Assembly (NCBI RefSeq): GCF_029892155.1
Contig: NZ_JARZAG010000003.1
Location: 124,001 to 188,000, forward strand
Direction of reading: 5' to 3'
Source: Kitasatospora sp. GAS204B
GTDB lineage: Bacteria; Actinomycetota; Actinomycetes; Streptomycetales; Streptomycetaceae
Length of the DNA stretch: 64,000 bases
Part shown: piece by piece, positions 1 through 9,800 of the stretch
Numbering within the stretch: the stretch's first letter is position 1
How the letters are laid out: each line of letters starts with the position of its first letter
Position numbers and translations under genes: made by a program
The notes under the pieces: model-generated
Database searches by the model: none
Seen by the model: only the letters and a program-made list of their open reading frames with translations
Told to the model about the DNA's origin: nothing

Positions 1-1
1 C

Positions 2-1369
2 CGGCCCGGCTGGACCATCGCCGACCTGGTCGCCGAGCTGTCGGACGAACGGACCCGACTGCTCGCCCTGGACACCCAGGGCACCGCCAGCGTGACCAGT
101 GCCCTCTCTCTGACGTACCGTCACCTCCCACCGGACGCCGCCCAGTTGCTCGGCCTGCTGGCCGCCCATCCGGGCACCGAGGTGGACGCGCTGGCGGCGG
201 CCGCGCTGCTCGGCAGCGGGACCGGGCCGGCCCGGCACGCGCTCGGCGCACTGGCCGCCTACCACCTGCTCGGCGAGAACGCGCCGGGCCGCTACGGGCG
301 GCACGACCTGATCCGGCTGTTCGGTGCGCAGTTGCTGGCCGAGCAGGGCGAGGGCGGCCGGCGCGGCGCCTCGGTCCGGCTGCTCGACTACTACCTGGCA
401 GCGGCCCGAGCGGCCGCCGAACTGGTCCAGCCGGGCGGCGAGATCAGCCCCTGCGCGATCGAGCACCCGCCCGCCGCGCTGCCCCGGATCGTCGACGTGC
501 GCTCCGCGCTGGCCTGGTTCACCGCCGAAGAGCCGACCATCCGCCGCCTGGTCACCATCGCCGCCGACCAGGGTGAGCACCAACGGGCCTGGCGGCTGGC
601 CGCGTTGAGCTACGTCCTGTACCACGGGGCGGCCCGGCTCACCGACCAGCTGAGCTGCCTGCGGTCAGGGCTGCTGGCGGCCCGCCGCAGCGGCTCGCGG
701 ACGGCACTCGCGGCGCTGCAGGCGCTCACCGCGAGCGTGCTGGCCGACACGGGGCGGCTCGAGGAGGCGCGGGAGCTGGTCGGCGAGGCGGTCGCGGGGA
801 CCAGTGCGACGGACGGCCAGGTGCATGTGGTGGCGCTGGTCACCGATGCCAAGGTGCGGGCGAAGTCCGGCGAGATCGACCAAGCCGTCGTCGTGATCAA
901 TCGAGCCGTGGAGCTGCGCAATTGGCTGGGCCTCGGCATCGAGTCGGCCGGGCTGCTGAGCAATGCCTCGGCCCTGCACGGCATGGCCGGGCAGGTCGGC
1001 ACCGCGCTGAAGCTCGCCCGGCAAGTCCGCCGGCTGCTGGCGGACCATCCCGAGGCGACCCATCACCTCTCGGCGATGGTGAACGAGGCGCACGCCCTGC
1101 AGAGCCTCGGGGAGTGGGAGGCGGCGGAGGCGGCGTGGCAGGAGACGCTGGCCCGCTGCCGGAGCGCCGGACTGCTCCAGCTGCACGCCATGACGGAGCG
1201 TCAGTTCGCGGAGTTCCTGCTGGAACGCGGGCGCCCGGACGACGCCGCCGGGCATCTGCGGATCGCCGTCGAGCTGTACACGACACGCGGGGAGCTCGCC
1301 CTGGCCCAGCAGTTGGTGGCCCAGGTGGCCGAGGTGGAGGCGCTCGTCGCGCAGCCGTCCGGGCGTTAG
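2..1369 (+). CDS. AfsR/SARP-type regulator, C-terminal part (5' end outside window)
   Basis: The reading frame is open from the first bases of the window. It begins with residues reading GWTIADLVAELSDERTRL, the usual end of the NB-ARC module in AfsR-type regulators. A winged-helix-like stretch follows (LSLTYRHLPPDAAQLLGLLA), then about 300 residues of Ala/Leu-rich helical repeats that fit TPR or ANK-like tails. The N-terminal SARP DNA-binding and P-loop domains would lie upstream of base 1 and cannot be seen. In this family ATP binding is coupled to activation of secondary metabolism or development genes. An internal GTG at 92 should not be taken as the true start because homologous sequence extends upstream of it. 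The gene is convergent with the next gene, 44 bp away. A stand-alone NB-ARC/TPR regulator without a SARP domain remains possible. Confidence 0.8.
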   Translation, partial: RPGWTIADLVAELSDERTRLLALDTQGTASVTSALSLTYRHLPPDAAQLLGLLAAHPGTEVDALAAAALLGSGTGPARHALGALAAYHLLGENAPGRYGRHDLIRLFGAQLLAEQGEGGRRGASVRLLDYYLAAARAAAELVQPGGEISPCAIEHPPAALPRIVDVRSALAWFTAEEPTIRRLVTIAADQGEHQRAWRLAALSYVLYHGAARLTDQLSCLRSGLLAARRSGSRTALAALQALTASVLADTGRLEEARELVGEAVAGTSATDGQVHVVALVTDAKVRAKSGEIDQAVVVINRAVELRNWLGLGIESAGLLSNASALHGMAGQVGTALKLARQVRRLLADHPEATHHLSAMVNEAHALQSLGEWEAAEAAWQETLARCRSAGLLQLHAMTERQFAEFLLERGRPDDAAGHLRIAVELYTTRGELALAQQLVAQVAEVEALVAQPSGR

Positions 1370-1413
1370 GGCTCGGTCGGCCGGTGGGCGGTTGACCGAT
1401 GGCGCCGGCCGCG

Positions 1414-1977
1414 TCACGCCAGGACGGCCAGGCCGCGCTGCTCGAGCACCGGGCGCAGCGCCCGGATCGCGTAGAAGTTGCGGGACTTGACGGTGCCGGC
1501 CGGGATCCCCAGCACGGTGGCGGCGTCGGCCACCGAGCGGCCGTTGAGGTGCAGCTCGACCAGCACCTCGCGGTGGTGCGCCGGCAGTTCGGCCAGCGCC
1601 AGGCCGATGTCGTGCGCGGCCAGCACGTCGTCGTACGGGTCGTGGATGAGGTCGGCCTCCTCGGGGACAGTGCCGTCCCCGACCTCCTGGGCGCGGGCGG
1701 CCCGCATCCGGAAGTGGTCGATGGCGATCCGGCGAGCCACCGTGAAGAGCCACGGGCGGCTCTTCTCCGGACCGCCGGCGATCGCCTCGGGGTGCTGCCA
1801 GGCCCGCAGCAGCGTCTCCTGAAGGATGTCCTCGGCCCTGCCCCGGTCGCCGCTGGTCAGCCGGAGCAGCGCGCGCAGCAGGTGCTGGCCGTGCAGTCGG
1901 TACAACTCGGCCAGCGTCTGCTGGTCCAGCGTCCGCCGCTCGGCGGTGCCGCCCTTGACCATCTCCTGTGCCTGCAT
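1414..1977 (-). CDS. ECF-family RNA polymerase sigma factor
   Basis: The product is 187 residues, a usual length for ECF (group 4) sigma factors. Region 2 is visible as LYRLHGQHLLRALLRLTSG followed by EDILQETLLRAWQHP and SRPWLFTVARRIAIDHFR, the core-binding and -10 recognition helices. Region 4 is visible as LPAHHREVLVELHLNGRSVADAATVLGIPAGTVKSR, the -35 recognition helix-turn-helix. The start was placed at the ATG giving MQAQEMVKGG; the frame is open further upstream, but that extension is low-complexity and not sigma-like. No adjacent anti-sigma gene is seen. The gene is divergent from the small beta-rich protein at 2484, a paralog of which sits at the other end of the T7SS locus, so this sigma factor may control that gene or the locus. 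That link is inference from position only. Confidence 0.9.
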   Translation of the reverse strand: MQAQEMVKGGTAERRTLDQQTLAELYRLHGQHLLRALLRLTSGDRGRAEDILQETLLRAWQHPEAIAGGPEKSRPWLFTVARRIAIDHFRMRAARAQEVGDGTVPEEADLIHDPYDDVLAAHDIGLALAELPAHHREVLVELHLNGRSVADAATVLGIPAGTVKSRNFYAIRALRPVLEQRGLAVLA

Positions 1978-2483
1978 CGCCACCGCTTCCCTTGCCTCGG
2001 CTCGACCCGAACGGTCGAGGTGCCCCCCTGACCGGCGGGTCCTCTCAACAGAACTCAGCGTGCCGTAGGCCGCCAACGGACTGCCAACGTTCCTAACAAT
2101 TCCCGACGAGAAGGCTGTGACCTGTGACTTTCCGGCGATGGCAAGGCGGGGCCGGCCAAGACTGCCAATTTTGGGGGCCTTCGGCGGCCGCCGGTCGACC
2201 GCTGGACCGGCGGACGGCGACCGGCGGACGGACGGCGGACGGTCGGGGGCCATTGGGGACCATCGGGGACCGGCCGACCGTCCGCCGAACGGTCGACCGT
2301 CGGACGTCACACGCCGAACGGGCGAACGGTCACCACGCGCACCAACGGCACCGCTCGCACCAACATCGCGCCAACGCCCGCGCCGAGCGGGCACTGAACC
2401 CCGGCTCCGGTGCCCCCCGTACCTCTGGCCGGGGAGCATCCACCGAACGACCAGAGACGACCAGGAACGACCGGGAGAGAGAC
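1978..2483. other. 506-bp divergent intergenic region with GC-rich short repeats
   Basis: No convincing gene lies here. Between about 2190 and 2335 the sequence is built from reiterated short units around GGCGGACGG and GGTCGACCG, in both orientations. The region separates the ECF sigma gene from the plus-strand gene at 2484, so it must carry both promoters. The stretch next to the sigma gene (about 2080-2130) is less GC-rich than the rest. Confidence 0.6.
2289..2300. promoter_or_regulatory. 12-bp perfect palindrome, candidate operator
   Basis: ACGGTCGACCGT is a perfect palindrome within the repeat-rich divergent region. Related half-sites (GGTCGACC, GACCGTCC) lie around it. It could bind a dimeric regulator of either flanking gene. 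No specific regulator is identified. Confidence 0.3.
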
Positions 2484-3041
2484 ATGGCGCGTAGCTACCG
2501 AGGTGCCTGGCGGATCACGGTGGTCAAGAAGGCCGCCGACTGGGACAACCGGGTACTGGTCAGGGTGCGGGGGCGGGAGATCGTGATCCCGGGCCGAACC
2601 GGGGCCGGGCAGCTGATCGACGCGCCGGAGTGGGAGATCGAGCTCCAGCACAACTACGGTGCCGGCTGGCGGGAGAACATCCGGACCGTGCCGCGCGCGG
2701 GCGGACGCAACAACAACGGCCTCACCAGCGAGCTGCTCTACAGCAAGGACCACGACTGGCCCGGGGACACGGTGGAGGAGAACATCGTGATCCGCCTGGA
2801 CCAGGTCGGGAACCCGTACGAGCAGGAGCAGCGCGCCCCCGCCACCTCGGCGCGGACCGCCGAGCGGCCCGGTATCGCGCCCGCCGCACGGGTGTCGACG
2901 GTCTCGGGCGGCGGCGGTGTGCCCGCCACGCCCGCGGTCTCCAGGACCGTGCCCAGGACCGCCGCGACCGCGCCCGCTGTCCCCGCTACCCCCGCTACTG
3001 CCCCGGCCTCGACCGAACGCGGCTGGTCCGCCCGGGGGTGA
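2484..3041 (+). CDS. Small beta-rich protein with Ala/Pro/Thr tail, paralog of the 43106-43660 product
   Basis: The product has 185 residues. The N-terminal ~110 residues are predicted to be beta-rich (YRGAWRITVVKKAADW, RVLVRVRGREIVIPG, ENIVIRLDQVG), with a conserved block SELLYSKDHDWPGD. The tail is a disordered Ala/Pro/Thr/Val linker. The same architecture occurs in the product at 43106-43660 (YQGPCRITVTGVEAEW, TIRGTGRTIVIPG, SQLIRSKDRDRPGD). The two paralogs therefore bracket the T7SS locus. The start follows GGGAGAGAG. I recognise no named family. The shared features suggest a surface or effector-accessory role tied to secretion, but no function can be assigned. Confidence 0.8.
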   Translation: MARSYRGAWRITVVKKAADWDNRVLVRVRGREIVIPGRTGAGQLIDAPEWEIELQHNYGAGWRENIRTVPRAGGRNNNGLTSELLYSKDHDWPGDTVEENIVIRLDQVGNPYEQEQRAPATSARTAERPGIAPAARVSTVSGGGGVPATPAVSRTVPRTAATAPAVPATPATAPASTERGWSARG

Positions 3042-3071
3042 ACGCCGGCCCCACGCTGGGGCCGTGGGTGC

Positions 3072-3117
3072 GGCGAAGCCCGTGCCGTCCGGAGCATCGG
3101 ACGGCACGGGCTTCGCC
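3072..3117. terminator. Bidirectional hairpin terminator
   Basis: A perfect 20-bp inverted repeat (arms 3072-3091 and 3098-3117, loop GAGCAT) lies between two convergent genes (stops at 3041 and 3148). No U-tract follows, as is common in Streptomyces terminators. It would serve both strands. Confidence 0.85.
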
Positions 3118-3147
3118 GTGACCGGGGGCAGCTCTTGGGCATCCGGA

Positions 3148-3771
3148 TCAGGAAACCGCGGCGGCGCCCTGGGCCTCGAGCAGCGCGCGGACGTCCGCCG
3201 GGTCGATCCGCATCGAGACCGGACCGCCGAGGTTGACCATGATCCACAGCCCCTCGGGGATGTTCCCGACCAGCCCCGCCAGCTCGACCTCGCCGTAGGA
3301 CTGGACCTCCGCCGCCTCCAGGTGCTCCTCCGCCGTGTACACCAGCACGGCCCGCTCCCCGTCCGGCAGTTCGACCACCTGAATGGACTTGTCCTCGCCC
3401 ACGGCAAGGGCCACCGTCGCCCCGGCCAGCGCCCGCAGGACGTCCTCGGGCGAGCCGTAACCGGTGGCCGCCAGCTGGACGGCCGCGTCGACCGGGTCGG
3501 TCGGCTCCGGCCACTCGTGGGCGAGTGGCGAGGGGCGGTACTCCTCGTTCTCCTTGAACTCGGTCACCTCGCCGCCCTCGTCCCCGAGCCACTCCCCCAG
3601 CACGGCCCAGGCCGGCGGCGGCCCCTCACCCTGCCAGGTCGGGTCGACCAGGCCGATCCACTGACCGGGCGCGGCCTTCGCGGCAGCGCGGACGTAGTCG
3701 GGAATGTCCTGCGCACCGATGGCCGGTGCGACCAGTGCCTCGGCGGCACTCTCGGTGGCGATTTCGGCCAC
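3148..3771 (-). CDS. SseB-like T7SS-associated protein
   Basis: The product is 207 residues, acidic and without membrane segments. A central block resembles SseB-type enhancer domains: KSIQVVELPDGERAVLVYTAEEH followed by LAGLVGNIPEGLWIMVNLGGPVSMRIDPADVRALL. Similar proteins are commonly found beside T7SS substrates in Streptomyces and named T7SS-associated. The start is the GTG at 3771 because AGGAGG lies five bases upstream. A longer reading from a GTG at 3834 adds 21 residues but has no ribosome-binding site and abuts a hairpin. The gene follows the giant protein gene on the same strand, so it may act as a chaperone or immunity-like partner for that product. That role is inference. Confidence 0.75.
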   Translation of the reverse strand: MAEIATESAAEALVAPAIGAQDIPDYVRAAAKAAPGQWIGLVDPTWQGEGPPPAWAVLGEWLGDEGGEVTEFKENEEYRPSPLAHEWPEPTDPVDAAVQLAATGYGSPEDVLRALAGATVALAVGEDKSIQVVELPDGERAVLVYTAEEHLEAAEVQSYGEVELAGLVGNIPEGLWIMVNLGGPVSMRIDPADVRALLEAQGAAAVS

Positions 3772-3836
3772 GACGGCCTCCTGATCGTTGGGGGAACGCG
3801 TTTCGAACGCACAGCGGCGTCCGTCTGGATCCACGG

Positions 3837-3870
3837 CCGGGGCTCGGCCGAAGGTTCAGCCGAGCCCCGG
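3837..3870 (-). terminator. 12-bp perfect hairpin just after the giant gene
   Basis: Arms CCGGGGCTCGGC (3837-3848) and GCCGAGCCCCGG (3859-3870) form a perfect stem with a 10-nt loop. It starts 13 nt beyond the giant gene's stop codon. It probably terminates or attenuates transcription before the SseB-like gene, lowering expression of the latter relative to the giant. Confidence 0.7.
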
Positions 3871-3883
3871 ACCACCACCGGCC

Positions 3884-6800
3884 TCAGCCCATCAGCGCGT
3901 TCGCGATGTCGTCGGCGATCGAGGGCGGATTGGCGGTCGAGGGCGGGCTGAGCACCTCCTCCACCACCGGGGTGTCCTGCTCCGCGGCCGGATCCACCCG
4001 GACGAAGCCCTGCGCCCCTCCCGGCGAGCCACCGTCCGCCGGCCATCCGATCGCCGGAATCCAGCTGCCCCGGCGGCCGGGCAGGAACGCGTGTCCACCG
4101 GTCAGCGCGAAGACCGTACGACCCGTCAGGTCCGCTACCTGGTAGGCTAGTTCCATCCCGCCGACCCCCGCGCCGGGGACCATCAGCACGATCGGCGCCG
4201 CCTTCGGCAGCTTCGCCAGCGCCGGGTCCGCCGCGACCATCTCGGCGAAGCCGTCAGGCTCCACCGCGAGCGGCGAGTCCGTCCCGGCCGTCAGCCTCAC
4301 CTCCTGCGCCGTACCGCTCGCCAGCACGAAGTACGGCTGGTGCTCGGCCGACCACGGCGCCTCGACCGAACCGTGCTCCCCTTGGACGTAGCCGGGCTCG
4401 CCCGGATACACCTCAGGATCCACGGTGACCTTGCTGAACGCCCGCGCGCCGCCGTCGAACCCGAAGATCACCGGGTCGATGCTGTCCCAGTCACCCGGGG
4501 ACAGGTACGCGCGACCGGCCGGCTTCGTGTCGTCCTCGCCCAGCGGCATGCCGTGCACCAGCGTGTCCGTGCCCGGCACCCGGTGCAGATCGCGGCCTTC
4601 CGGCCCGGCGCCCGGGTGGTAGCCCGAGGGTGCGCTGGTCAGTGACTCGGCGAGGGCGCTGTCGGGTTCGAAGGTCTGGAAGCGGCCCTTCGTCCCGTCC
4701 CGCATCAGCATGGAGAGCGTCGGACGCTGGGTGCCGTCGGACGGGACGGTCGGGGCAACCGCAATCAGATGTGTCGGTGCGTGCACCTTGAGCCCGGAAG
4801 CAGCGGACACGTCCCGGGCCACCGATGCCGCCTCGCACCCCATGAGCACGAGCTCCGGCTTCTGGCCACGCTGCGCAGCGGCCTCCTTCAGCCCCTTCAC
4901 GACCTGGAGGCGCTTGAGATAGCCGCCGAACTGGGCGCCGCTGAACCTCTTGTCGCCCAACTCCGTGGACGTGCGCACACCGAGCTTCCCGGCGTGCGTC
5001 ACATAGAAGACCGTGTTCTTCGGCTCGTACGGAACCTTCTCGACCAGACCCGTCGCCAGCTGCGGATGCACCCGGTGCTCATAGGTGTCGAGCTTCAGCA
5101 GGTGCGAGTACAGGCTGGGATCGCGGTCCATCGCGCCGAAGCGGCCGATCAGCTCTCCGTTGGGGCTGTAGAGATCCTTGGCGATGACCTGGTCGTCCCG
5201 CACGATGGTCCCGTCGAGTGCGACCAGCTGACCGGCCTCCTCCGAACCCGTCAGCTGGGCGGAGCCGGCGGCAGCCGTGCCGTTCGAAGCTTCGTCATCA
5301 GCCAGCCAGGCAGCCGCCGACTCGTGCTCGTCGGTCGAGAGCACCGGGTGGTCGCCCGGGTGCAGCGACACGGTCTCGGGTACCGGCGACGCATCCTCGC
5401 CGAACATCGAGTCGCTGGACTCCGGCCAGACGATCTCGCCGATCTGCGCCCCGATCCGACGCGGATCCCCGCCGAACGGACCGAGGCTGACCCGACGATC
5501 GGGCAGTTCGGCCTCCTGCTCGGCCAACGACAGAAGCGGTCGCTCCCCGCCGGGGACGAAGCGCAGCAGCGGTTCGAGACCCGGCTGGTCCTTGAGCCCC
5601 TTGGTCTCCGAGGGCCGGTGGGTCCCCACGATCTTCTGGTAGATCCCCAGGTCGAACGGCTTGGTCGGCTTCCAGAACATGTGCGCGCCGTGCTGGACGA
5701 TGCCCGCGTCGAGCATCTCCTGCTTGGCCGCTTCGTACTCGTCCTCGTCCAACCGGATGCCGTCTGCCCGCTGGAGGTCGAACACGTCGTGGTCACCCGT
5801 CAGCGGCCGCCACACCCCGTCCTTGTCCAGCTGCTCGACCACGCCGTCCACCACCCGGAAGCGCGGCTGCTCCGCCTGCCCGAACTGCCGCATCTTCTCC
5901 TGGAGTTCCTTGAACTCGGCGCCCCGCTGCTGGTGGCGCCGCTGGACGGCGACCCAGAGCTTGTCGTCGGCCAGTTCCGGCCGGGACGACCGCTCCGGCA
6001 GCACGGGCTCGAAGAACCCGACGAGGCCGCGGTCGGACGGCTTCGCTCCCGGTACGTCGTCCCGAAGGTAGAGGTCCTCCGGGCTGATCGTCTTCGCCTT
6101 GATGTCCTCCGGCTTGGGCAGCGCCCGGATACCGTGATCGCCCCTCAGGTGCGCCACCGCGTCGGGGTTGGTCGGCCGGACCTCGATGACGACGCCCAGC
6201 CGGTCGGTGATCTCCTGGAACTTCTGCTGGGTCTCCCGGGGCATGCCCAGCACCTCCTCCGCGTAGCGCGGGGCCATGCGCAGGAAGCTCACCTTGCCCA
6301 GGACCGCCTCGGGCACCTGCTCGATCTTCGGGACGCCGGAACGCACCGTGCCACGACGCCAGTCGCGCGAGGCATCGCCGATCTGCGGCGGACCCGAGGA
6401 GGAGGTCCTGGTGGCCGGCGGCTGGTCCGTCAACGTCCCGGGCGACTGGTGACTCGGCAGGTCGCCGGGTCCGGCGTGGCCGCCGTCCGTCTCCGTGGTC
6501 GCCGTGCCCTCGACGGAGTGGAACAAGCCCCAGTCGCTGGCCGGCAGCTCGGCCTCGACGCTCGAAGCCCGATCGGAGGTGAACCAGTCGATGCCGCCCT
6601 TCCGCGACGACCCCGTGCGGTCGGGCTGCGTCCCGTCCAGCAGCGGCCGAGCAGGCTTGGCGGCGGGCCCCGACGCGACCGACGAGACACCGTCGTGGCC
6701 ACCCGGGTAGAAGGTGCGGAACTCCCCTTCGCCACCTTCAGCATTGGGGGCCACGGCGATCGTGACCTCCTCCGAGCGGTCGTACGGGTCGTCCGGCGGT

Positions 6801-9800
6801 GGCGTGAAGCCGACCATGGCCGTCGGTGCGTGCACCGTGAGACCGAGTTCGTCCGCGACCGCCTGCGCGTGCGCGGCCGACTCGCAGGACATCAGCACCA
6901 CCGAGACGGGCTTTCCGGCAACCGCCTCCTGCTTGAGCGCGACGATGCTCGGCCTGCGCTTGAGGAACCCGCCGAGTTGCGGTCCATCGGCCGGTGCGGC
7001 ACCCGGGACGAACTCGAAGCCCGTCTCGTCCGCGTGCGTGTTGAAGAAGTACGCGTGCTCCGGGTCCCAGGGAACGTGGTGCTCCGGACCGCTGAGCGAC
7101 TCCTCATCCGCCAGGCTCTGATAGGAGAAGAGCTCATTCAGCCGACCGAGCAGCGGAGCCTGCTCATGCTGGGTGCTCTGGTCCAGCAAGGCCCGACCGA
7201 TCGGCCTCCCATGACCGTCGATGATCGTCCAGCTCCGCAGTCGGCTGTCGGCGACCTGTGTTCCGTCGACCAAGGTCACCTGGCCGGAGTCGTCGCCGTG
7301 CGCGGGGTCGACACCACCGGCGGACGGCGGGTCGACCCGCACGATCGTGCCGCGCGGCACGGGTTCGCCGTGGCCGTCCTGATGCGGGGTCCGCAGGCCC
7401 AGCGACCAGCCGTCGTCCTCCGGCACCATGTCCATGTCGCCGGTCAGGGCGTACACGGTCCGGTCCGTGGCCGCTGCGATCCGGCGCGGCAGGTCCAGCG
7501 TGCCGTCGCCGCTGTGCGGGATCGCGAGGACCAGCGGGACGTCCTCGGGAAGCCGGGCCAACTCCGAATCGCCCGCCAGGACGGCCGCGAACGCATCGTG
7601 GCCGACCGTGATGAGGTTTCCGCTCTCGTCCGTCATGAGCAGTTCGTCCCCGGAGTGGCGTCCCATGACGAAGTACGGCTCCGGGCCGCCCAGCCACGGC
7701 ACCGGGAAGCGGCCGAGGTCCTGCACCAGGTAGCCCTGCTCGTCCGGGTCCCGCTCCGGGTTCACCAGGATGTGGCGGTAGTCCACCAGGTGACTCCGGA
7801 AGCGCGGAAGTTCGCCATCGAGCTCCTCGAAGTCCTCCGGCTCCGCGAAGGCCCGACCCTTGGCCCGCGGGTCGTCCTCCGAACCGAGTGGGCGGCTCTG
7901 GACCAGTTGCTCCGTTCCGGGCAGCTCGTGCAGATCGCGGCCGTCCGGCCCTGACTGCGGGAAGTGCAGCGCGACCGGCGAACGGTCGTCAGCGCTGCCA
8001 ACGTGCTCGCCACCGAACGTCACCGCACCGGGCAACCGGGACAGCGCCTCGGTTTCACGTTCGATCGTGATCAGCGAGCTGCGACGGCGCTGCTCGACGG
8101 TCTCTCCCATCGCGGCCGGGTTCGGGTCGCGTCCCTTGGAGCGGCTCTGGATGTTGAGCTGATCGACACTGGCCGTGCGCTTCGGATCGCCGGCGATCTC
8201 GGCCTCCTTCTTCAACGCGGCCGAGACGTAGCCCAACAGGGCGTGCTCGGTGGCGACGCTGCGCCTGCGGCCCTGCGCCTTCGCGTTGAACGGGATTCGG
8301 GAGTTGCTGTAGCCGGTGATCCCCACCTTGAACGAGGGCGGCTGGTCGTTGCGCCAGTCGTAGTGCAGTTCCTTGAGGACCTGCTCGGAGAACTTCTGTA
8401 CCCGTTGCTGCGCGAGATCGTCGAGCGACGTGCCGTTGCGGTCGAACGCGATCGTGGTCTGGTTGAAGCCACGGCCGCCGGACACGACACCCGCGAACGG
8501 GTTGGCGAGCTTGACCCGCTGGGCGACACGCCACTCGTAGAAGGTCTCCTCCTTGGCCCGGCCGTACATCTGGAAGAAGTACAGATCGGTGTCCTTACCG
8601 AGGTGCTCCGGAGAGAGCCGCTTCAGCACGTTGACCGTCTTGTCCCGGACCGCGGAGAGCTGCTTCTCCAACTCGGGACGATCCGCCTCGTCGGCCGTGT
8701 CCAGAGCGGCGCGAAGATCGCGCATCTTGCCGAGGTTATCGAGGAGTTGGGCGCGTCCCCCGGACGGGTCGGCCATCCGACCGGACTTCAACTCCGCGTC
8801 GATCTGCGGCAGCACATCCTTGTACCGGTCGTAGATCTGGTCGGTCGCCTCCTGCAGTGCGTTCCGGACCCCGCCGTCGCGCCGGTAGTTCTGCAGCGTC
8901 ATGTGGTGCAGGTCGTCATCAGCGGCGGCGATCACGGAGGCGAAGTGGTAGCCACCGCGACGGCCTTCCTGGTAGCCGTTCACCGGGTCCAGGGAGAAGT
9001 CAGCGCCGAAGTCACGATCGCCGGTGATACCGCCGCTACCCACCGCCTGGATCAGATACGCCTCACTGACATCGGGCCAGGCGAACTGGTTGGTCCCCAG
9101 CTTCATCGAGGCCTCGGCCAGCGGATCCGGCTCTGCCGGATCCTGTCCCCAACTCGCGTGCAGTGCTTGCCCGTAGCGCTTGCCCTGTCCTGCCGAACCG
9201 CCGAACTCGCCAGGCTTCGTCGCGTCCTTCAGCACCGAGACGGCCTGCTCGCCGGACAACTCGTCCAGTGACACGCCACCCTCGGCGACCTTGGCCAGCA
9301 GGTCGGCGATCTCATGGGTGCCGGTCACCTCGATCCCACTCGCCGCCTTCAGCGGCCCGACCAACGCGTTCAGGCCGCCCTCGTCCTTACCGAGCGCCGT
9401 GCCCAGTCCGTCCCGGAAGACGAAATGCGAGGGAGCGCCACCCAGCACGATCGCCGCGAAGTCACGGCAGACCTCCGTCAGCTTCGCGTCACCGAAGTCC
9501 GCCACCACCATCGACAGCTTCCGCTGCGCGCCGTCGACCGTCACCTCGACGCTGTTCTCCGGCACGATCCGCAGCGTCACTCCGCTGTCGGCCCGGCGCA
9601 GCGCCGCCGAAGCCTGCTCCACCACCTCCTTCGTGGCGTAGAACTCACCGTGCTCGCCGAGCAGCGAGTTCACCGCCATCGACCCGTCCGCCGACAGCCG
9701 CAGCGCCGGCTTCTCGTCGTGGTGCAGTACCCGTGCCACCTGAAGATCACCGAACGAGCCCACCAGGTCACCCGACGAGCCGAAGACCACCTTCGCCCTC

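Noticed and set aside
4769..7954. 1061-residue plus-strand frame opposite the giant gene, and several others of 800-1300 residues at 13355-24409
   Set aside because: Their translations are Arg/Leu/His-rich with no recognisable domain and mirror the codon third-position GC of the real minus-strand gene.
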